Origin: Stomorhina lunata
Lineage: Eukaryota; Arthropoda; Insecta; Diptera; Rhiniidae
Assembly: GCA_933228675.1 (NCBI GenBank)
Contig: OW121743.1
Span: 59,328,081-59,392,080 of the forward strand
Length of the DNA: 64,000 bases
Direction of reading: 5' to 3'
The translations under genes were made by a program, and so were the position numbers. Positions 12,027 through 24,873 of this stretch are shown here, piece after piece. Position 1 is the first letter of the stretch. Each line of letters begins with the position of its first letter. Under the pieces are notes generated by a model that worked only from the letters and a program-made list of their open reading frames with translations, did no database searches and had not been told where the DNA came from.

Positions 12027-15000
12027 GTAAGTAGATTTAAATTGCATATGTATGTATTTAGTTTTGCATTTTTAGTTTTAAAAGTTTTGTGAACAACTAT
12101 TGACATTCCTGATTACATGTGAGCACAGATTTATTAATTAGTAATTAAATTACAATAGATACCTATTTGGTGCTATTTTAGTTAACATTTTATTACCAAT
12201 TTTTTTTAACAAAAATCCTCTTTTTTATAAGTTGTCTTGCTATGGCAACTCTACATACATTAACATTATGTGCCAGAGCTGTAAAATTCAATGCATTTGC
12301 AATTCTTCAGTATTTTTTTTTTTTTTTTTGTTCATAATAATTTATTTTCAAAAAGCATACAAATAAAATATTCGTTATTAGGAATTGTCTTATAAACCTA
12401 TTACTAGGGTGTTTCTTAACTTTCAGGGTAAGTTTGAACAAATGAGAGTAACTTATGAATTACTCTCTCATATAACTATACTTCCCCAAAAGTACAGAAA
12501 CGCAAAACATTAAAATTTCACCCCGCTATTGATTTATCTTTAAGATTATATAAACAAATGTTTTTAAACTATTAAAACTCTTTTTTCTTGTTTTGTTTAG
12601 GTTTTTTTATTTTTTGATTTAAATTTCTCAAACAAATTTTTTATTGTTAATTGACTTCCATCAAAATATTTTTTTACCCAAAACAAAAGTCTGTGTAGTT
12701 TTGAGTAAGAGAAATGAAATTACATACTTCTACAATTTAGTAAAGGCTTAAACCGAAACAAAGTACGAGAACACAATTAGGTAATTTTTGGGTAGCTTCG
12801 GACTGGTTTGGGTAGCTCCGTTAAGGTGGGCACACACTTCGTTCTTTTGAACAGTTTTAATCGAACGGGTAAAACTGTTCGGTTTGACACGTGCAACGAC
12901 CATGCACACACTATCGTTTTTTTTTCTTTATCGCAATAATCAAAATAAAATAAAACAATGTATGTTATCACGCAAATTACCAATTTTTACATTTTCAGTA
13001 TTTTACCCTGACAAATGCTGTCCTTTTTTTTACTGTTTGGCCCACTCTCAAGCAGTTTAAATAAAACACATGTAAAAACCGACGGTAAAAATCAAGGCGA
13101 GACAGATTTTTCACACGTTTCAAAAAAATATCGGTTTTTGTCCAATTGCTAGCAAATTTAACCGAACAGTTTGAACCGTACGGTTGAAATTGTGGAAAAA
13201 GAGCGATGTCTGTGGGGCCCTTTAGCGTACGGAAACACAACTATTAATCGTATAACTTTTAAAACATTTTGTCGTTTTCATGTCATATCTTTTTGATAAT
13301 ATATATTTGGTTACATTTGCTTAACGTTTGAGTTACAAGCTAAGTTTGATAGAAAATAAAGATTCCTAGCTTATAAATTTATAAACGCAACTAACATTTT
13401 ATACGAATAATAAAAACTATATGTATAAATTCAAATAAATAAGTCGTTCAAACCCGGCTTTTTAATAGTTTTTTTTACATATCTTAATTTTGAGTACGAC
13501 TATATGTCATTTCCAGCATCTGGTCTAATATAAAAGCTAGAGTCTAAAAGTTGACGGATTATCGCGAAATATGGATTAACGTTTTAGATTTCAAGGCTAT
13601 ATATGTAATTTTTAGTGTATTTAAGTGTTTTTTGTGAGTCGATCGTGTGTCTGAGATATGGTCAAATGTAGGCCGATTCCAACAAATGTTTTGTCTATCA
13701 TATAACACGACAACTTCCTTACAATCAATTAGAAATAATTAATATTTTTTTCTAAAAAACTTAAAATTTAATTTTTTATTAAATATTTTTTTAAAAAGTT
13801 ATCGATAAATTTTCAATAGAAATTAAATTTAAATTAAGAATTATCGATAACTTCAATGTTTTTTGTTACATTAATATGCAATATTAAACACAAATAAAAA
13901 GGACTCATTTACTTGTTACCAGAGAACTTCACTTGCTGATTAAAAAACATTCAACAATAACAAAGGCACAAAAAACTTGTCTTTTATTTGTAAAAGATCA
14001 AACTTGCCTACACACACTCTTTTGCTGTTCATTTTAAAGCAACCGAACATATTTCCCTTCATTGAAAATGATTTTCTTTAAACTGGGAGTGAATGAATTA
14101 ATCAAACTTGTTCGAACTTGTATACATGTTGTTCATTTTAAGGCAATCGAACAACTCGCATGTTGAATACAGTCTTATTTTTGTCATAGGTCGAATCAAA
14201 CTTGTCCATTCGTGTGCTTTGCTTTTCCACTAAACATACAAAAATCTGATAAACATTGAAATGCAAAAAGCAAGAAATCATTGTGTATGAATTTGTTCAA
14301 AGGTAAGATCTTTTTTTTATTTTAGTTTACATTGGTTTTTGATGTCTATTCGTATTGCCTAGACAAAATAGGTAATTTTTGTAAGAAAATGTTAATTTAA
14401 TTTTTTTATAGAAAAACTTACGTTTTCTATAGAAAAACTTACTTTTTCTATAGAAAAACTTACTTTTTCTATAGAAAAACTTACTTTTTCTATAGAAAAA
14501 CTTACTTTTTCAATAGAAAAACATACGTTTTCTATACAAAAACTTACTTTTTCTATAGAAAAACTTACTTTTTCTATAGAAAAACTTACTTTTTCTATAG
14601 AAAAACTTACTTTTTCTATAGAAAAACTTACTTTTTCTATAGAAAAACTTACTTTTTCTATAGAAAAACTTACTTTTTCTATAGAAAAACTTACGTTTTC
14701 TATAGAAAAACTTACGTTTTCTATAGAAAAACTTACTTTTTCTATAGAAAAACTTACTTTTTCTATAGAAAAACTTACTTTTTCTACAGAAAAACTTACT
14801 TTTTCTATAGAAAAACGTACTTTTTCTATAGAAAAACTTACTTTTTCTATAGAAAAACTTACTTTTTCTATAGAAAAACTTACTTTTTCTATAGAAAAAC
14901 TTACTTTTTCTATAGAAAAACTTACTTTTTTTCTATAGAAAAACTTACTTTTTCTATAGAAAAACTTACTTTTTCTATAGAAAAACTTACTTTTTCTATA

Positions 15001-18000
15001 GAAAAACTTACTTTTTCTATTGAAAAACTTACTTTTTCTATAGAAAAACTTACATTTTCTATAGAAAAACTTACTTTTTCTATAGAAAAACTTACTTTTT
15101 CTATAGAAAAACTTACGTTTTCTATAGAAAAACTTACGTTTTCTATAGAAAAACATACTTTTTCTATATAAAAACTTACTTTTTCTATAGAAAAACTTAC
15201 TTTTTCTATAGAAAAACTTACTTTTTCTATAGAAAAACTTACTTTTTCTATAGAAAAACTTACTTTTTCTATAGAAAAACTTACTTTTTCTATAGAAAAA
15301 CTTACTTTTTCTATAGAAAAACTTACTTTTTCTATAGAAAAACTTACGTTTTCTATAGAAAAACTTACGTTTTCTATAGAAAAACTTACGTTTTCTATAG
15401 AAAAACTTACTTTTTCTATAGAAAAACTTACTTTTTCTATAGAAAAACTTACTTTTTCTATAGAAAAACTTACTTTTTCTATAGAAAAACGTACTTTTTC
15501 TATAGAAAAACTTACTTTTTCTATAGAAAAACTTACTTTTTCTATAGAAAAACTTACTTTTTCTATAGAAAAACTTACTTTTTCTATAGAAAAACTTACT
15601 TTTTTTCTATAGAAAAACTTACTTTTTCTATAGAAAAACTTACTTTTTCTATAGAAAAACTTACTTTTTCTATAGAAAAACTTACTTTTTCTATAGAAAA
15701 ACTTACTTTTTCTATAAAGAAAATATAAACGTATTTTTTACTTAAAAAATAAAATATTTTCTATAAAAACGATTGAATGTTTAGCATAAAAATAATTTTT
15801 CTATATATTCCATCTCACTGTGTATATATATATATTTTTCTGAATAACTCTTATTGCTCTATTCAATTATACAATTAGAATGTTATATAATTGTTATATA
15901 ATATATATAATAATTATACATTCACATTTTTCTCTATTTACTACGTCAATTAAAAAGTTACCAAACTAATAAAAAAAAATCTTATAAACCACTGTGCATT
16001 TTCCAATGCGTATTCCTTCTAATTTTGCCTTTGATAAACAAATTCAAAATGATGAAAAATTCAAATAAGCTCACTTATCAATGTTGAATTGTAAATGTTG
16101 TTTGTATTGTTGGCATATTATATTGCTCAATTCATATAGACGTTCGGTTCAAACATGTTGTGTGTGTTAATGAGAATAAGATCGTTTGGACACGATGAAT
16201 TTACTGCAAGCCCTTCTCTTGCCTGTGCGAACTTGTTCATAAAATGCTTTTGTTAATTATTCACAAAATCAGAATTTGATTGTACAGTAGAATGAATATG
16301 ATTTTTAATCACGTTGAATTTTTCTTTATTCTTTAAAATGAACAAAAATTTTTGTGCTGAATGAAATCAAGAAATCCCATGATTTTGAAGTTCTCTGCTT
16401 GTTACATATAATTAAATAACATTTAAATATCTGAAATTCCCATCCCTGTAAAATGTGCATGCACAATGTTTGTATTTTTTTTTTGTGATTCCTTAATTCT
16501 CATTTAGTTCAACTATTTCTTGGTATATGTATTTTACTTTCTGCATAATAAATTTAAAAAGGGTGCTCGTCTTTGCACAAGACACATTTGTTTTAACAGA
16601 GTTTTACTTAAAATTCTGAGTGCAGACGCATTGCAGCATTGCTATTTTTACAAGCATTAACTGGAACATACGCGTTCGTTGTTTAGAAGTTAATGTAAAT
16701 AGCTAATGCTCCAGTGGGGTATGGCTTTGCATATCCAGTGCGTAATTTTTGTATAAATGAGAATGGGGGCTGTCGCAGATAAGTGAATTGCAGTTGTTAA
16801 ACTTGCGTGTCACTTATTGAACGCCCTTTATTCTCATATAAATAAATACATTTATTGAATTATAATTGTTTGTTTTTGTATTGTTTTTTAGGTAAATTAT
16901 ATTGACAACAACAGCGATTCTGGCAGTAATAATGTTATTGCGAGGGTCTTGGAATCGAATAACAGTTTGCCCGTTTCAATTCCATTACTCAATCTTCAAA
17001 ATAGAATTGTACATCATCAAGTTCAAGCAACTCGTCCACCACCACAACCTACTATTGTACAACAAAATTCATTATTACCAGTTATAAATATTCAAATTCC
17101 AACATTGCCCAACAATATTGTTTGTCCTTCAGCACCACCTCCCGCTCATACTCAAAAAGAGGTTTTAGACTTAAGTGTCAAACCAAAGTCCAGTGTTAAC
17201 ACTGAAGTTTTAAATCTCAACCAAATAACAAACAACCTTGAATATTCCATACTTAATAACGAAGAAGAAGATTGTTTGCCACTAGATTTGTCTGCAAAGG
17301 GAGCTTCAATAGCACAGGAAAATATAGCAGAAAAAAGTCATGTTACTATCGATAAACAGGATGAAGAATTTATACGTCGTCTCATTGAACAAAGTGATTT
17401 TGAATACAGAAATGATGATTTAAAAAAGGCTAATGACATTGTAGATTTGTCATACGACACTGCCAATAGTAAATCATTTAAGGCGGCATTGGATATGCCT
17501 TTACTTGAATTTGATGCCGCAGATTTGGCAGAGTTTGTAGAAAATACATCTGCATGTGGCAATAGTCATTCGGAGAATTTAACAGGTATAGTAGTTTAAG
17601 ATGCAATTTGAAATTTAAATTAACAAAACATTTTTGCTTTAGATAAAGTTAATTACAACGACTGTACAAACAATGACAATGATTCCAATTATGTTTCCAT
17701 GACGACTGCAGATTCAGCCATGGAGAGTAATTTACATTTTGCTGACCAAACAACATCAGAAATGTTTGATAAATTATTGAATATCTGTCCGGCTAATACA
17801 TTTTTGGAGGATATAAATCAAGAATTTATTTCTAATGATGATTTAAATGAAAGTGTTTTCGATCAGTGCAGCGTTAAGAATTCAACGATGTGTGAAAATG
17901 TTAATGTAGCAAAAGAAAAGGTAAATATTTTTTATAGAAAAAAAAAAAAAATTTCGATGTAGGAATAGAAAATCATCAACTACTTTTCTATAGAACTATA

Positions 18001-21000
18001 AGGTTACCGATAATATTAAACGACCGAAATATAAATTAAACGACAACTTCTTTAAAAATAAAAATTTATCGATGACATTCCTATAGAAATGAAGGGTTAT
18101 CGGTTACTTTTTTACAGAAGTATGTGGTTATCGATGACTTTTTATAAAAATATAATGTTTTCAATAACTTTTCTGTACAAAAAGAAAGTTGTCTATAATT
18201 TTTTTAGAAATATAAAATAAACGATGAATTTTCTATAGAAATATAAATTTATTTGTAAATTTTCTGCAAAAATATACAGTTATTAATAACTTTTCTGCAG
18301 AAATATACAATTTTCAATAATTTCTCTATAAAAATGGAGAGTTATCGATAACATTTCTTGAGAAATATAAAGTTAAAGATAACTTTTCTTTATAGAAATA
18401 CAAGGAAATCGGTTAATTTTCTACGGAAGTATAAGGTTCCGATAACTTTTCTATAAAAATATAAAATTATCAATAAATATTCTACAGAAAAATAAAATTA
18501 TCGATAACATTTCGAAAGAAAAATAAAGTACACGATGACTTAAATATAAATTTATCGATAACTTTTTCTTAAAAATAGAAAGTTATCCATAAATTTTCTA
18601 TAGAAATAGAAAGTTATCAATAAATTTACTATGAAAATTTCAAATTATCGATAACGTTTCTACAGAAAAAAGTTATCGATAACATTATACAGAAATAAAA
18701 AGTTATTGCTAACTTTTCTACAGAAAATAAAAGTTATCGACAATTTTTTTACAGAAATTAAAATAAATTTTCTATAAAATTTTAAAATAATTAAAATTTG
18801 ATTATAATTTCTAGAATATGAAAGTCGATTGTGATACTTCACTACTTTCTGAAAAGCAGCAAAACGATAATGCTTTACTTCAAACATCTGATGACTCACC
18901 ACACGGTACATCATTAATCGTTCAAATAGATAATTCTAATAAAACTGCAGATTTCAATATTTCGGCATCTTCTGAAACATCCAAAGAAGATAATAATAAA
19001 ATATTTGAAAATGGTGTCATTGAAAATAGTAAAAATTGTAAAAATTTAACACAAATCTCTGCGACGTTTATGGATAAAGAAAAAATATTTAAAAAAGAAA
19101 ATGAAGCAAAAGATGATAAAATTGTAAAAGAAGATTTAAAATCTAATCAAGAGCAAAATGATAAAACTAATAAAGACAGAAGCGATAGATTGGAAAACAA
19201 TAATCCAACTTTAGCAGCCAAAATGATTGAAAAATCCCATAATAATAACAATATAACAACAAAAATCTTAAATGTTCAAGGCTCCAATGACAAAACTGAG
19301 CAACAAATCGAACAAAATAAAAAAAACAAAGATGATAATGATAAATGTTTAACTAGCTGCGAAAATTATGTAAACAATAATAAGAATGAAACATCACCAG
19401 ATAAAGTTTTTAAAGAATTAGACAATAATAAAAAAAGTACTGAAATATCAAATGATAAAGATAATAAGAAGTCGTTAAGTACTGATATAAAAACTGTAAC
19501 TTATAAGCAAAAGGATGTTACAAATAATAAAATATCAGAAATTAAAACCGGTAAAATGAGTCAGAAAAAGATTAATTCAGATTCAATGAAATCAAGATTT
19601 AAAACTAATGAAAATGTTGTATTTTCCGTTGTAAAAATAACATTGAGTGATGATGATAATCTGTATAGCACAGACAGTGATACTGCCAGTGGAAATTCAA
19701 TTGATGGATGTGATTTAAAACCAATGGAATCTGATAGGGACATACAAAATGAAAAATCGAAATCAATTAATGTAAATAAAGATGAAAAATCGACTAAGTC
19801 TTTATATCCAAATTCGACGGAAAGTAATGAGATACAAGAAAGATTAGAATCTCCTAAAGAGGATAATCAGTGCAAAATAACTCCATTCCAATATTCCGAT
19901 GGACAATCAGGCGAAACTAATCAGAATAAAAATATCAAAAATGAAACGTCGAATTCAGACAAAAATAGTATCGAAAAACGTTTCAACGAACTTAAGTCAA
20001 ATACATCTTCTAATACTATCATTCAAAATGAACTTGAAAGTACTGGACAAATTGAAAATCCTTTAGATGGTAACGAGAAAGATAGTAATGAAACCAACAC
20101 AATAATTAATAATATTAAAATTTGTGACAGTTTTTCCGAAGATATTTTAAATCTTAGTAATTCCCAATCAATTGATAATTTTGATATTGAAATCGAAGAT
20201 TTGTCAACTAAAGATCTCGGTAAAACGGCTGATAAAAGTGATATTCACTATAGACCAAATAATTCATGTTACAAGCTTAAAACAAAAGATACTCCTGAAA
20301 ATATTGAAATTGAATGTGTAGCGAATAACCCAAATTCTACGAACGATAATGAATATTCTAATGACGCACATAATACCGAGGAAGATGATTACTGTAATGA
20401 GGTTATAAATTTGAGTATTTTAGCAAAACCTGATGAAGAAAATTATGAGAAAAATTTGGATCTCTATAATAACGATGAAGACTTTGTAGAAATTAATGCT
20501 GAACAATTTTTTAAGAATGATAGTGCAGATAAAGAAGAATTTGTGGATTCTACCAATTGTCTCCAAGGTATTTTATATAATTTTAAATTGTTTAATTATA
20601 AAAGTATGATTTTTTTTCTAATTTTATAGATTTAAATTATGTTTCTATTATTTTTTTTTCTATTTATTTTAGTTGTTAACAGTGACAATCAAGCTAAATC
20701 TACTTCTATTGATGTAGTTAGCAGCGAAGAAAAGTTCACTCTTTTGGAATTAGAATCTAAATTGGAAGGTTCATTAGATTTTGAAGAAGATTTTGATGAT
20801 GCCTTATCCTTGGCTACCTCTTGTTTTGAGTAAGTTCCATAAATTAATATATGTACTATAATTTTTCAATGGGAATATCAAGATTTCAATAACTTTTTTA
20901 ATAGAAATAGAAAGTTAATGTTAACTTTGATATAAAATTTGAAAGTTATCAATAACTTTTCTATAGAAATAGAAAGTAAAATTTAACTTCCCTAAATAAT

Positions 21001-23165
21001 AAGAAAGTTGTCGATAAGTTTAATTGAGAAATATAAATGTATAGACATTTTTTTTTAGAGAATTAGATAACTGTCGATAACTTTTCTTGAGGTTTGAGAA
21101 GACATCGACACTTTTTTTATAGAAATATAAAGCTATCAATAACTTTTTGTGAGAAAAATAAATTTATCGATAACTTATTGAGAAATAGAAATTTATCAAA
21201 AACTTTTATAGAGAATTATAAAATTATCGATAACTTTTCTAATAAAATAAGAATATTGTCGATAACCTTACTTAAGATTTAGAAAGTTGTCGATAAATTT
21301 TCTTGAGATTTAGGATGTTATCGATAACTTTTCCATTGAATTATAAAATTATCGATAACTTTTATTGAGAAATAAGATTTTATCAACAACTTTTCTGGAA
21401 AATAAGAAATTTGTCAATAACTTTCCTTGAGATTTAGGAATACATCGAAACTTTTCTGTAGAACTGGAAAATTATCGATAACTTTTATTTATTTATTTAT
21501 TTATTAAAAAAAAAAAATGGATGCCGCAAGCCCGTAGGGCCTAATTGGCTAGTCAACAATGAGATAATTTAGAACTTAAATATATATTAGACAATTTTAT
21601 ATAGAAAATTTTCGGTAACAAAATTTTTGATAACAAAATTTCATACAGAAAATTTTCGGACAAAATTTTATATAGAATATTTTTGGTGACAAAATTTTAT
21701 ATAGAAAATTTTTAGTGACAAAATTTTATATAGAAAATTTTTGGTGACAAAATTTTATATAGAAAATTTTCGGTGAAATTATCAATAATATTATATATAA
21801 GTAGAAAGTCATCTTAACATTTTTATAGAAATAGAAAGTCATAGACAACTTTAATATAAAGTGTTTGATAACTTTTCTATAGAAATATAAAATTTTTAAT
21901 AAATTTTCTATAGAAGTATAATATTATGGATAGCTTTTTATTATCTAAATAAATATCTAAAATAAATAAGAAAATAAAAGTTATAGATAGTTTTTTATAG
22001 CAAATGAAAAGCTAACGATAAGATTTTTATGAAAACCTGAGAGTAATTGTCTGCCATTTTTGTTTATAGTTCTCCAAACGACGATCGCTTTGAGGACTCC
22101 GTTGTTAATGTTGACAACTCTCAATCACAGCCAATAAGAGACCCATCAGTAGAGACAACATCAGAGCAAACTGTGAACGCGAATACTCCTTTGACAAAAG
22201 ATTTAAAAAGCTTTAAAATACCAAAATTAAATAGCAGCAACATTGATTTAATAGCAACAACATCCAAAGTTTCAACAAATGAAACCACAAATTTAGAATC
22301 TCCAGACTATATCGCTACGACTTCCAAGTCCATACCAAAAGTAACACTTCCAAATAACATGGAAAACATAATAAGAACCGTAACAAATGATTTAATACAA
22401 ACAAAAAATCAATGTGTACAGCCATCAAATTTTAACATGCACGAATTAAATGTAATAAAAGATTTACCCCAGGAAATATCGCCTTTTGCAAGAGTTATTC
22501 ACAAAGTTTTTGGTATAACATGTTTACCCTTTTTGGTTGACAAATGCTATGCCATCACCCATTGCCAATTATTGCATCAGTTTAATAATGCCGATGCTGT
22601 ATACCAAAATCTAAGTACTTTAGACAAATCGGATATAATTATAGCCTATCAAGCCGCTTATAATCATGCCAAGTTATTTCAAGTTTATTTCTCAGTATTT
22701 TGTTCCTATTACTCAAATAAAAACGAACGCCTTAAACTGATCAATATGGTAAATGATTGTGAACGTTATCCGGAATATGGAGAATTTATTGGATTGATCT
22801 ATGAAGCTCTCGTTAAATGTGGCTTGAATCGTGTTAATGCCTGTCGTCTTATACTTAAACGAATACGAGAATCAACCACTGCTGCAGCAATAATAGAAGT
22901 GCTAGTCGCTATAATTATAAAATCGGATTGGACTATGTTTACAGACTTCATAGAAAAATACACACAAGAATTTTATAAATTTAATTTTCGTATAGGCGTT
23001 TTGGAACAAATGGCTCCTTCAGTATTAAACAGCAAAGGTTCGCATCTGAAGCAGGTCTTTGGAAAGTGTGTGCAAACTTTACATTGTGACGACACTGGGC
23101 TTTTGCTAAATTCTCCAAAACTTATTCAATGTGTGGCTCTTTTGACCACCACCACGAATACGTAA
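10446..23165 (+). CDS. Unrecognised large protein, six coding exons, 1,852 aa
   Basis: Joined from exons 10446-12026, 16892-17585, 17643-17920, 18815-20567, 20673-20829 and 22070-23165. All junctions are GT-AG, the phases agree, and the frame stays open to TAA at 23165. The family was not recognised. Visible parts: a Leu-rich, probably coiled-coil N-terminus (residues 1-80); Ser/Gln-rich disorder; an AT-hook-like basic stretch PPKKRGRKSKKKID near residue 395; two short DLS(V/A)K motifs in exon 2; a 580-residue Asn/Asp/Lys/Ser-rich acidic region in exon 4; and a structured, helix-rich C-terminal block of about 230 residues with many Leu, Cys and Phe. A disordered chromatin- or transcription-associated nuclear protein is plausible but not shown. 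Introns 1, 3 and 5 carry minisatellites. The C-terminal block is the part most likely to reveal an orthologue. Confidence 0.85.
12100..14390. other. Intron 1, first part: AT-rich, one weak inverted repeat
   Basis: Lies in intron 1 (12027-16891). A loose inverted repeat spans about 12825-13235: AAGGTGGGCACACACT on the left, a degenerate GGGCCCCACAGAC complement on the right, and TCGAACGG/CCGTACGG-type and GAACAGTTT motifs inside. It may be an old MITE. The rest shows no exon, RNA gene or clear transposon. Confidence 0.45.
14396..15722. repeat. 21-bp minisatellite in intron 1
   Basis: About 63 copies of a 21-bp unit, CTTACTTTTTCTATAGAAAAA, with few substitutions (CTTACG, CATAC). The 16-base core TTTTTCTATAGAAAAA is a perfect palindrome. 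Because 21 is divisible by 3, the minus strand gives a long open frame of seven-residue repeats. This is an artefact and not a gene. On the plus strand each unit ends in a pyrimidine tract plus TATAG, like a 3' splice site. Confidence 0.95.
15723..16891. other. Intron 1, second part
   Basis: AT-rich DNA between the minisatellite and exon 2, with TA-rich runs near 15820-15925. No gene, RNA or clear transposon was seen. It ends in TTGTTTTTTAG, the acceptor used by exon 2. Confidence 0.5.
16892..17585 (+). CDS. Exon 2 of the 1,852-aa protein
   Basis: Follows acceptor TTTTTTAG in phase 0 (VNYIDNNSDSG...) and ends ACA G|GTATAG in phase 1. It carries the twin motifs VLDLSVKPKS and LPLDLSAKGA about 50 residues apart. 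PLDLS-type motifs of this kind can bind the corepressor CtBP; that is a suggestion from the motif only. Confidence 0.82.
17643..17920 (+). CDS. Exon 3 of the 1,852-aa protein
   Basis: Short 57-base intron upstream (acceptor TTTTTGCTTTAG). Reads DKVNYNDCTNN... to NVAKEK and ends AAG|GTAAAT in phase 0. Acidic, Asn/Ser-rich. Confidence 0.8.
17960..18790. repeat. Degenerate ATCGAT minisatellite in intron 3
   Basis: Roughly 31-bp units built from AGTTATCGATAACTTTTCTA and TAGAAATATAA, heavily diverged. TTATCGATAA and TTTCTATAGAAA are both palindromic. It fills almost the whole intron (17921-18814). A second block of the same family is in intron 5. Confidence 0.85.
18815..20567 (+). CDS. Exon 4 of the 1,852-aa protein
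   Basis: Acceptor ATAATTTCTAG, phase 0. It runs for 584 codons and ends CTC CAA G|GTATTT in phase 1. Extremely rich in Asn, Asp, Lys, Ser and Glu, with no hydrophobic core: a long intrinsically disordered region. AAT and AAA codons dominate, as expected in an AT-driven genome. Confidence 0.85.
20673..20829 (+). CDS. Exon 5 of the 1,852-aa protein
   Basis: Acceptor TATTTATTTTAG, phase 1. Encodes VNSDNQAKSTS... and the acidic LDFEEDFDDALSLATSCFE, then GTAAGT in phase 2. Confidence 0.8.
20860..21490. repeat. Degenerate ATCGAT minisatellite in intron 5
   Basis: Same family as 17960-18790: repeated AAAGTTATCGATAACTTTTC and (T)TGAGAAAT variants, with a period near 31. It ends at a short poly-A/TTTA tract near 21485-21520. 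Confidence 0.85.
21595..22030. repeat. 29-bp family copies and degenerate units in intron 5
   Basis: 21595-21780 holds about six units of the 29-bp family seen at 23.9 kb (GACAAAATTTTATATAGAAA plus TTTTCGGT). It then grades into diverged TTTTCTATAGAAAT units up to the exon 6 acceptor. Two minisatellite families thus meet inside one intron. Confidence 0.8.
22070..23165 (+). CDS. Exon 6 of the 1,852-aa protein, C-terminal domain
   Basis: Acceptor TTTTTGTTTATAG, phase 2, open for 365 codons to TAA. The first 130 residues are Ser/Thr/Asn-rich. From about ISPFARVIHKVFGI onward the composition changes to a compact, probably all-helical domain, containing IIIAYQAAYNHAKLFQVYFS, YPEYGEFIGLIYEAL and RVNACRLILKRI. 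This block is the best query for finding the protein's family. Confidence 0.88.
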
Positions 23166-23877
23166 TATAAGTAACACTTAATTACAGCCTCAAAGATAAG
23201 TCGTAATGACTTTTAATTTTAGTTTTTAAATACAATTTTTTTACGCCATTAAGACGACCCAAGCAGAGATGAACTAACGACGACGGTATGTTTGAATTAA
23301 TTTATTTTCTTTTCTTTACATTTTTTAAAAAATTGAAGAACTATTTTTTCTACTTTTTTTTATTGCAGAATTACCTTATGGAAAGGTATTAATTTATATT
23401 TTTTTTAATTTGTTATTTTTACATTTTTTTATACTCTAAACTCATAATTAGTTTTTATTGATTTATTTTAAATCTAAATTATAATAACAACAAGTTTGTG
23501 CCAATGAATTATTTTTTTCCTTTTTATGTCTAGTGTGTTTATTATGCAAGTATTATGCAATATTATGCATATTAAAAAATATGAAATTAAATAAATTTAA
23601 ATACGAAATTCGCTACTTTTTCTTGACAAATTGTAAATTTTCTTAACAAGCTGTGGCTTAATACTTTGTTTGAAATTTTTTCGTATAATTTATTTTGTCA
23701 TGGGTTGTTCAAAGTTTAAGATTTGTTTCGAAACTGGCCTTTGCAAAAACATTTATTTAAATATGTTATAAATACCTCTATAATAACATTTGCTGTAAAA
23801 TATTATAAATAAAAGTTTTATAAAAGTTTTTGTTAAAAAAATATAATAAAATGTGTAATTTTGAATGCTAGTTTTTA
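23166..23877. other. 3' flank of the large gene
   Basis: AT-rich. The nearest AATAAA-type signal is around 23588-23595, about 420 bases after the stop. Otherwise no feature is recognised before the 29-bp array. Confidence 0.5.
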
Positions 23878-24871
23878 TATAAAATTTAGTGACAAAATTT
23901 TATATAGAAAATTTTCGGTGACAAAATTTTATATAGAAAATTTTGAGAGACAAAATTTTATATAGAAAATTTTGGGTGACAAAATTTTATATAGACAATT
24001 TTCGGTGACAAAATTTTATATAGAAGTTTTTGAATGACAAAATAATAATATATACAAATTTTCGGTGATAAAATTTTATATTAAAAATTTTCGGTAACAA
24101 AATTTTATATAGAAAATTTTCGGTGACAAAATTTTATATAGAAAATTTTCGGTGACAAAATTTTATATAGAAAATTTTCGGTGACAAAATTTTATATAGA
24201 AAATTTTCGGTGACAAAATTTTATATAGAAAATTTTCGGTGACAAAATTTTATATAGAAAATTTTCGGTGACGAAATTTTATATAGAAAATTTTCAGTGA
24301 CAAAATTTTATATAGAAAATTTTCGGTGACACAATTTTATATAGAAAACTTTCGGTGACAAAATTTTATATAGAAAACTTTCGGTGACAAAATTTTATAT
24401 AGAAAACTTTATGTAAAATTTTCGGTGACAAAATTTTATATGTAAAATTTTCGGTGACAAAATTTTATATGTAAAATTTTCGGTGACAAAGTTTTATATA
24501 GAAAATTTTCGGTGACAAAATTTTGTATAGAAAATTTTCAGTGACAAAATTTTATATTGAAAATTTTCGATGATCAAATTTTATGTAGAAAATTTTCGGT
24601 GACAAAATTATATAAAAAATTTTCCGTATAGAAAATTTTCGGTAACAAAATTTTATATAGAAACTTTTCGGTAACAAAATTTTATATAAAAAATTTTTGG
24701 TAACAAAATTTTATATAGAAAATTTTCGGTGACAAAATTTTATATAGAAAATTTTCAGTGACAAAATTTTATATAGAAAATTTTCGGTGTCAAAATTTTA
24801 TATAGAAAATTTTCAGTGACAAAATTTTATATAGAAAATTTTCAGTGACAAAATTTTAGGTGACAAAATTT
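23878..24871. repeat. 29-bp minisatellite array, first segment
   Basis: Units of 29 bp, GACAAAATTTTATATAGAAA plus ATTTTCGGT, with scattered variants (TTCAGTGA, ATGTAAAA). It is continuous in register with 26177-26410 and 27712-27790: one array cut by two transposon insertions. Confidence 0.95.
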
Positions 24872-24873
24872 TA

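Noticed and set aside
14392..15156. 254-codon minus-strand open frame of repeated RKSKFFY / SFSIEKV
   Set aside because: It is the 21-bp minisatellite read as protein; the unit length is a multiple of three, so no stop can arise. No start context, splice sites or non-repeat sequence.
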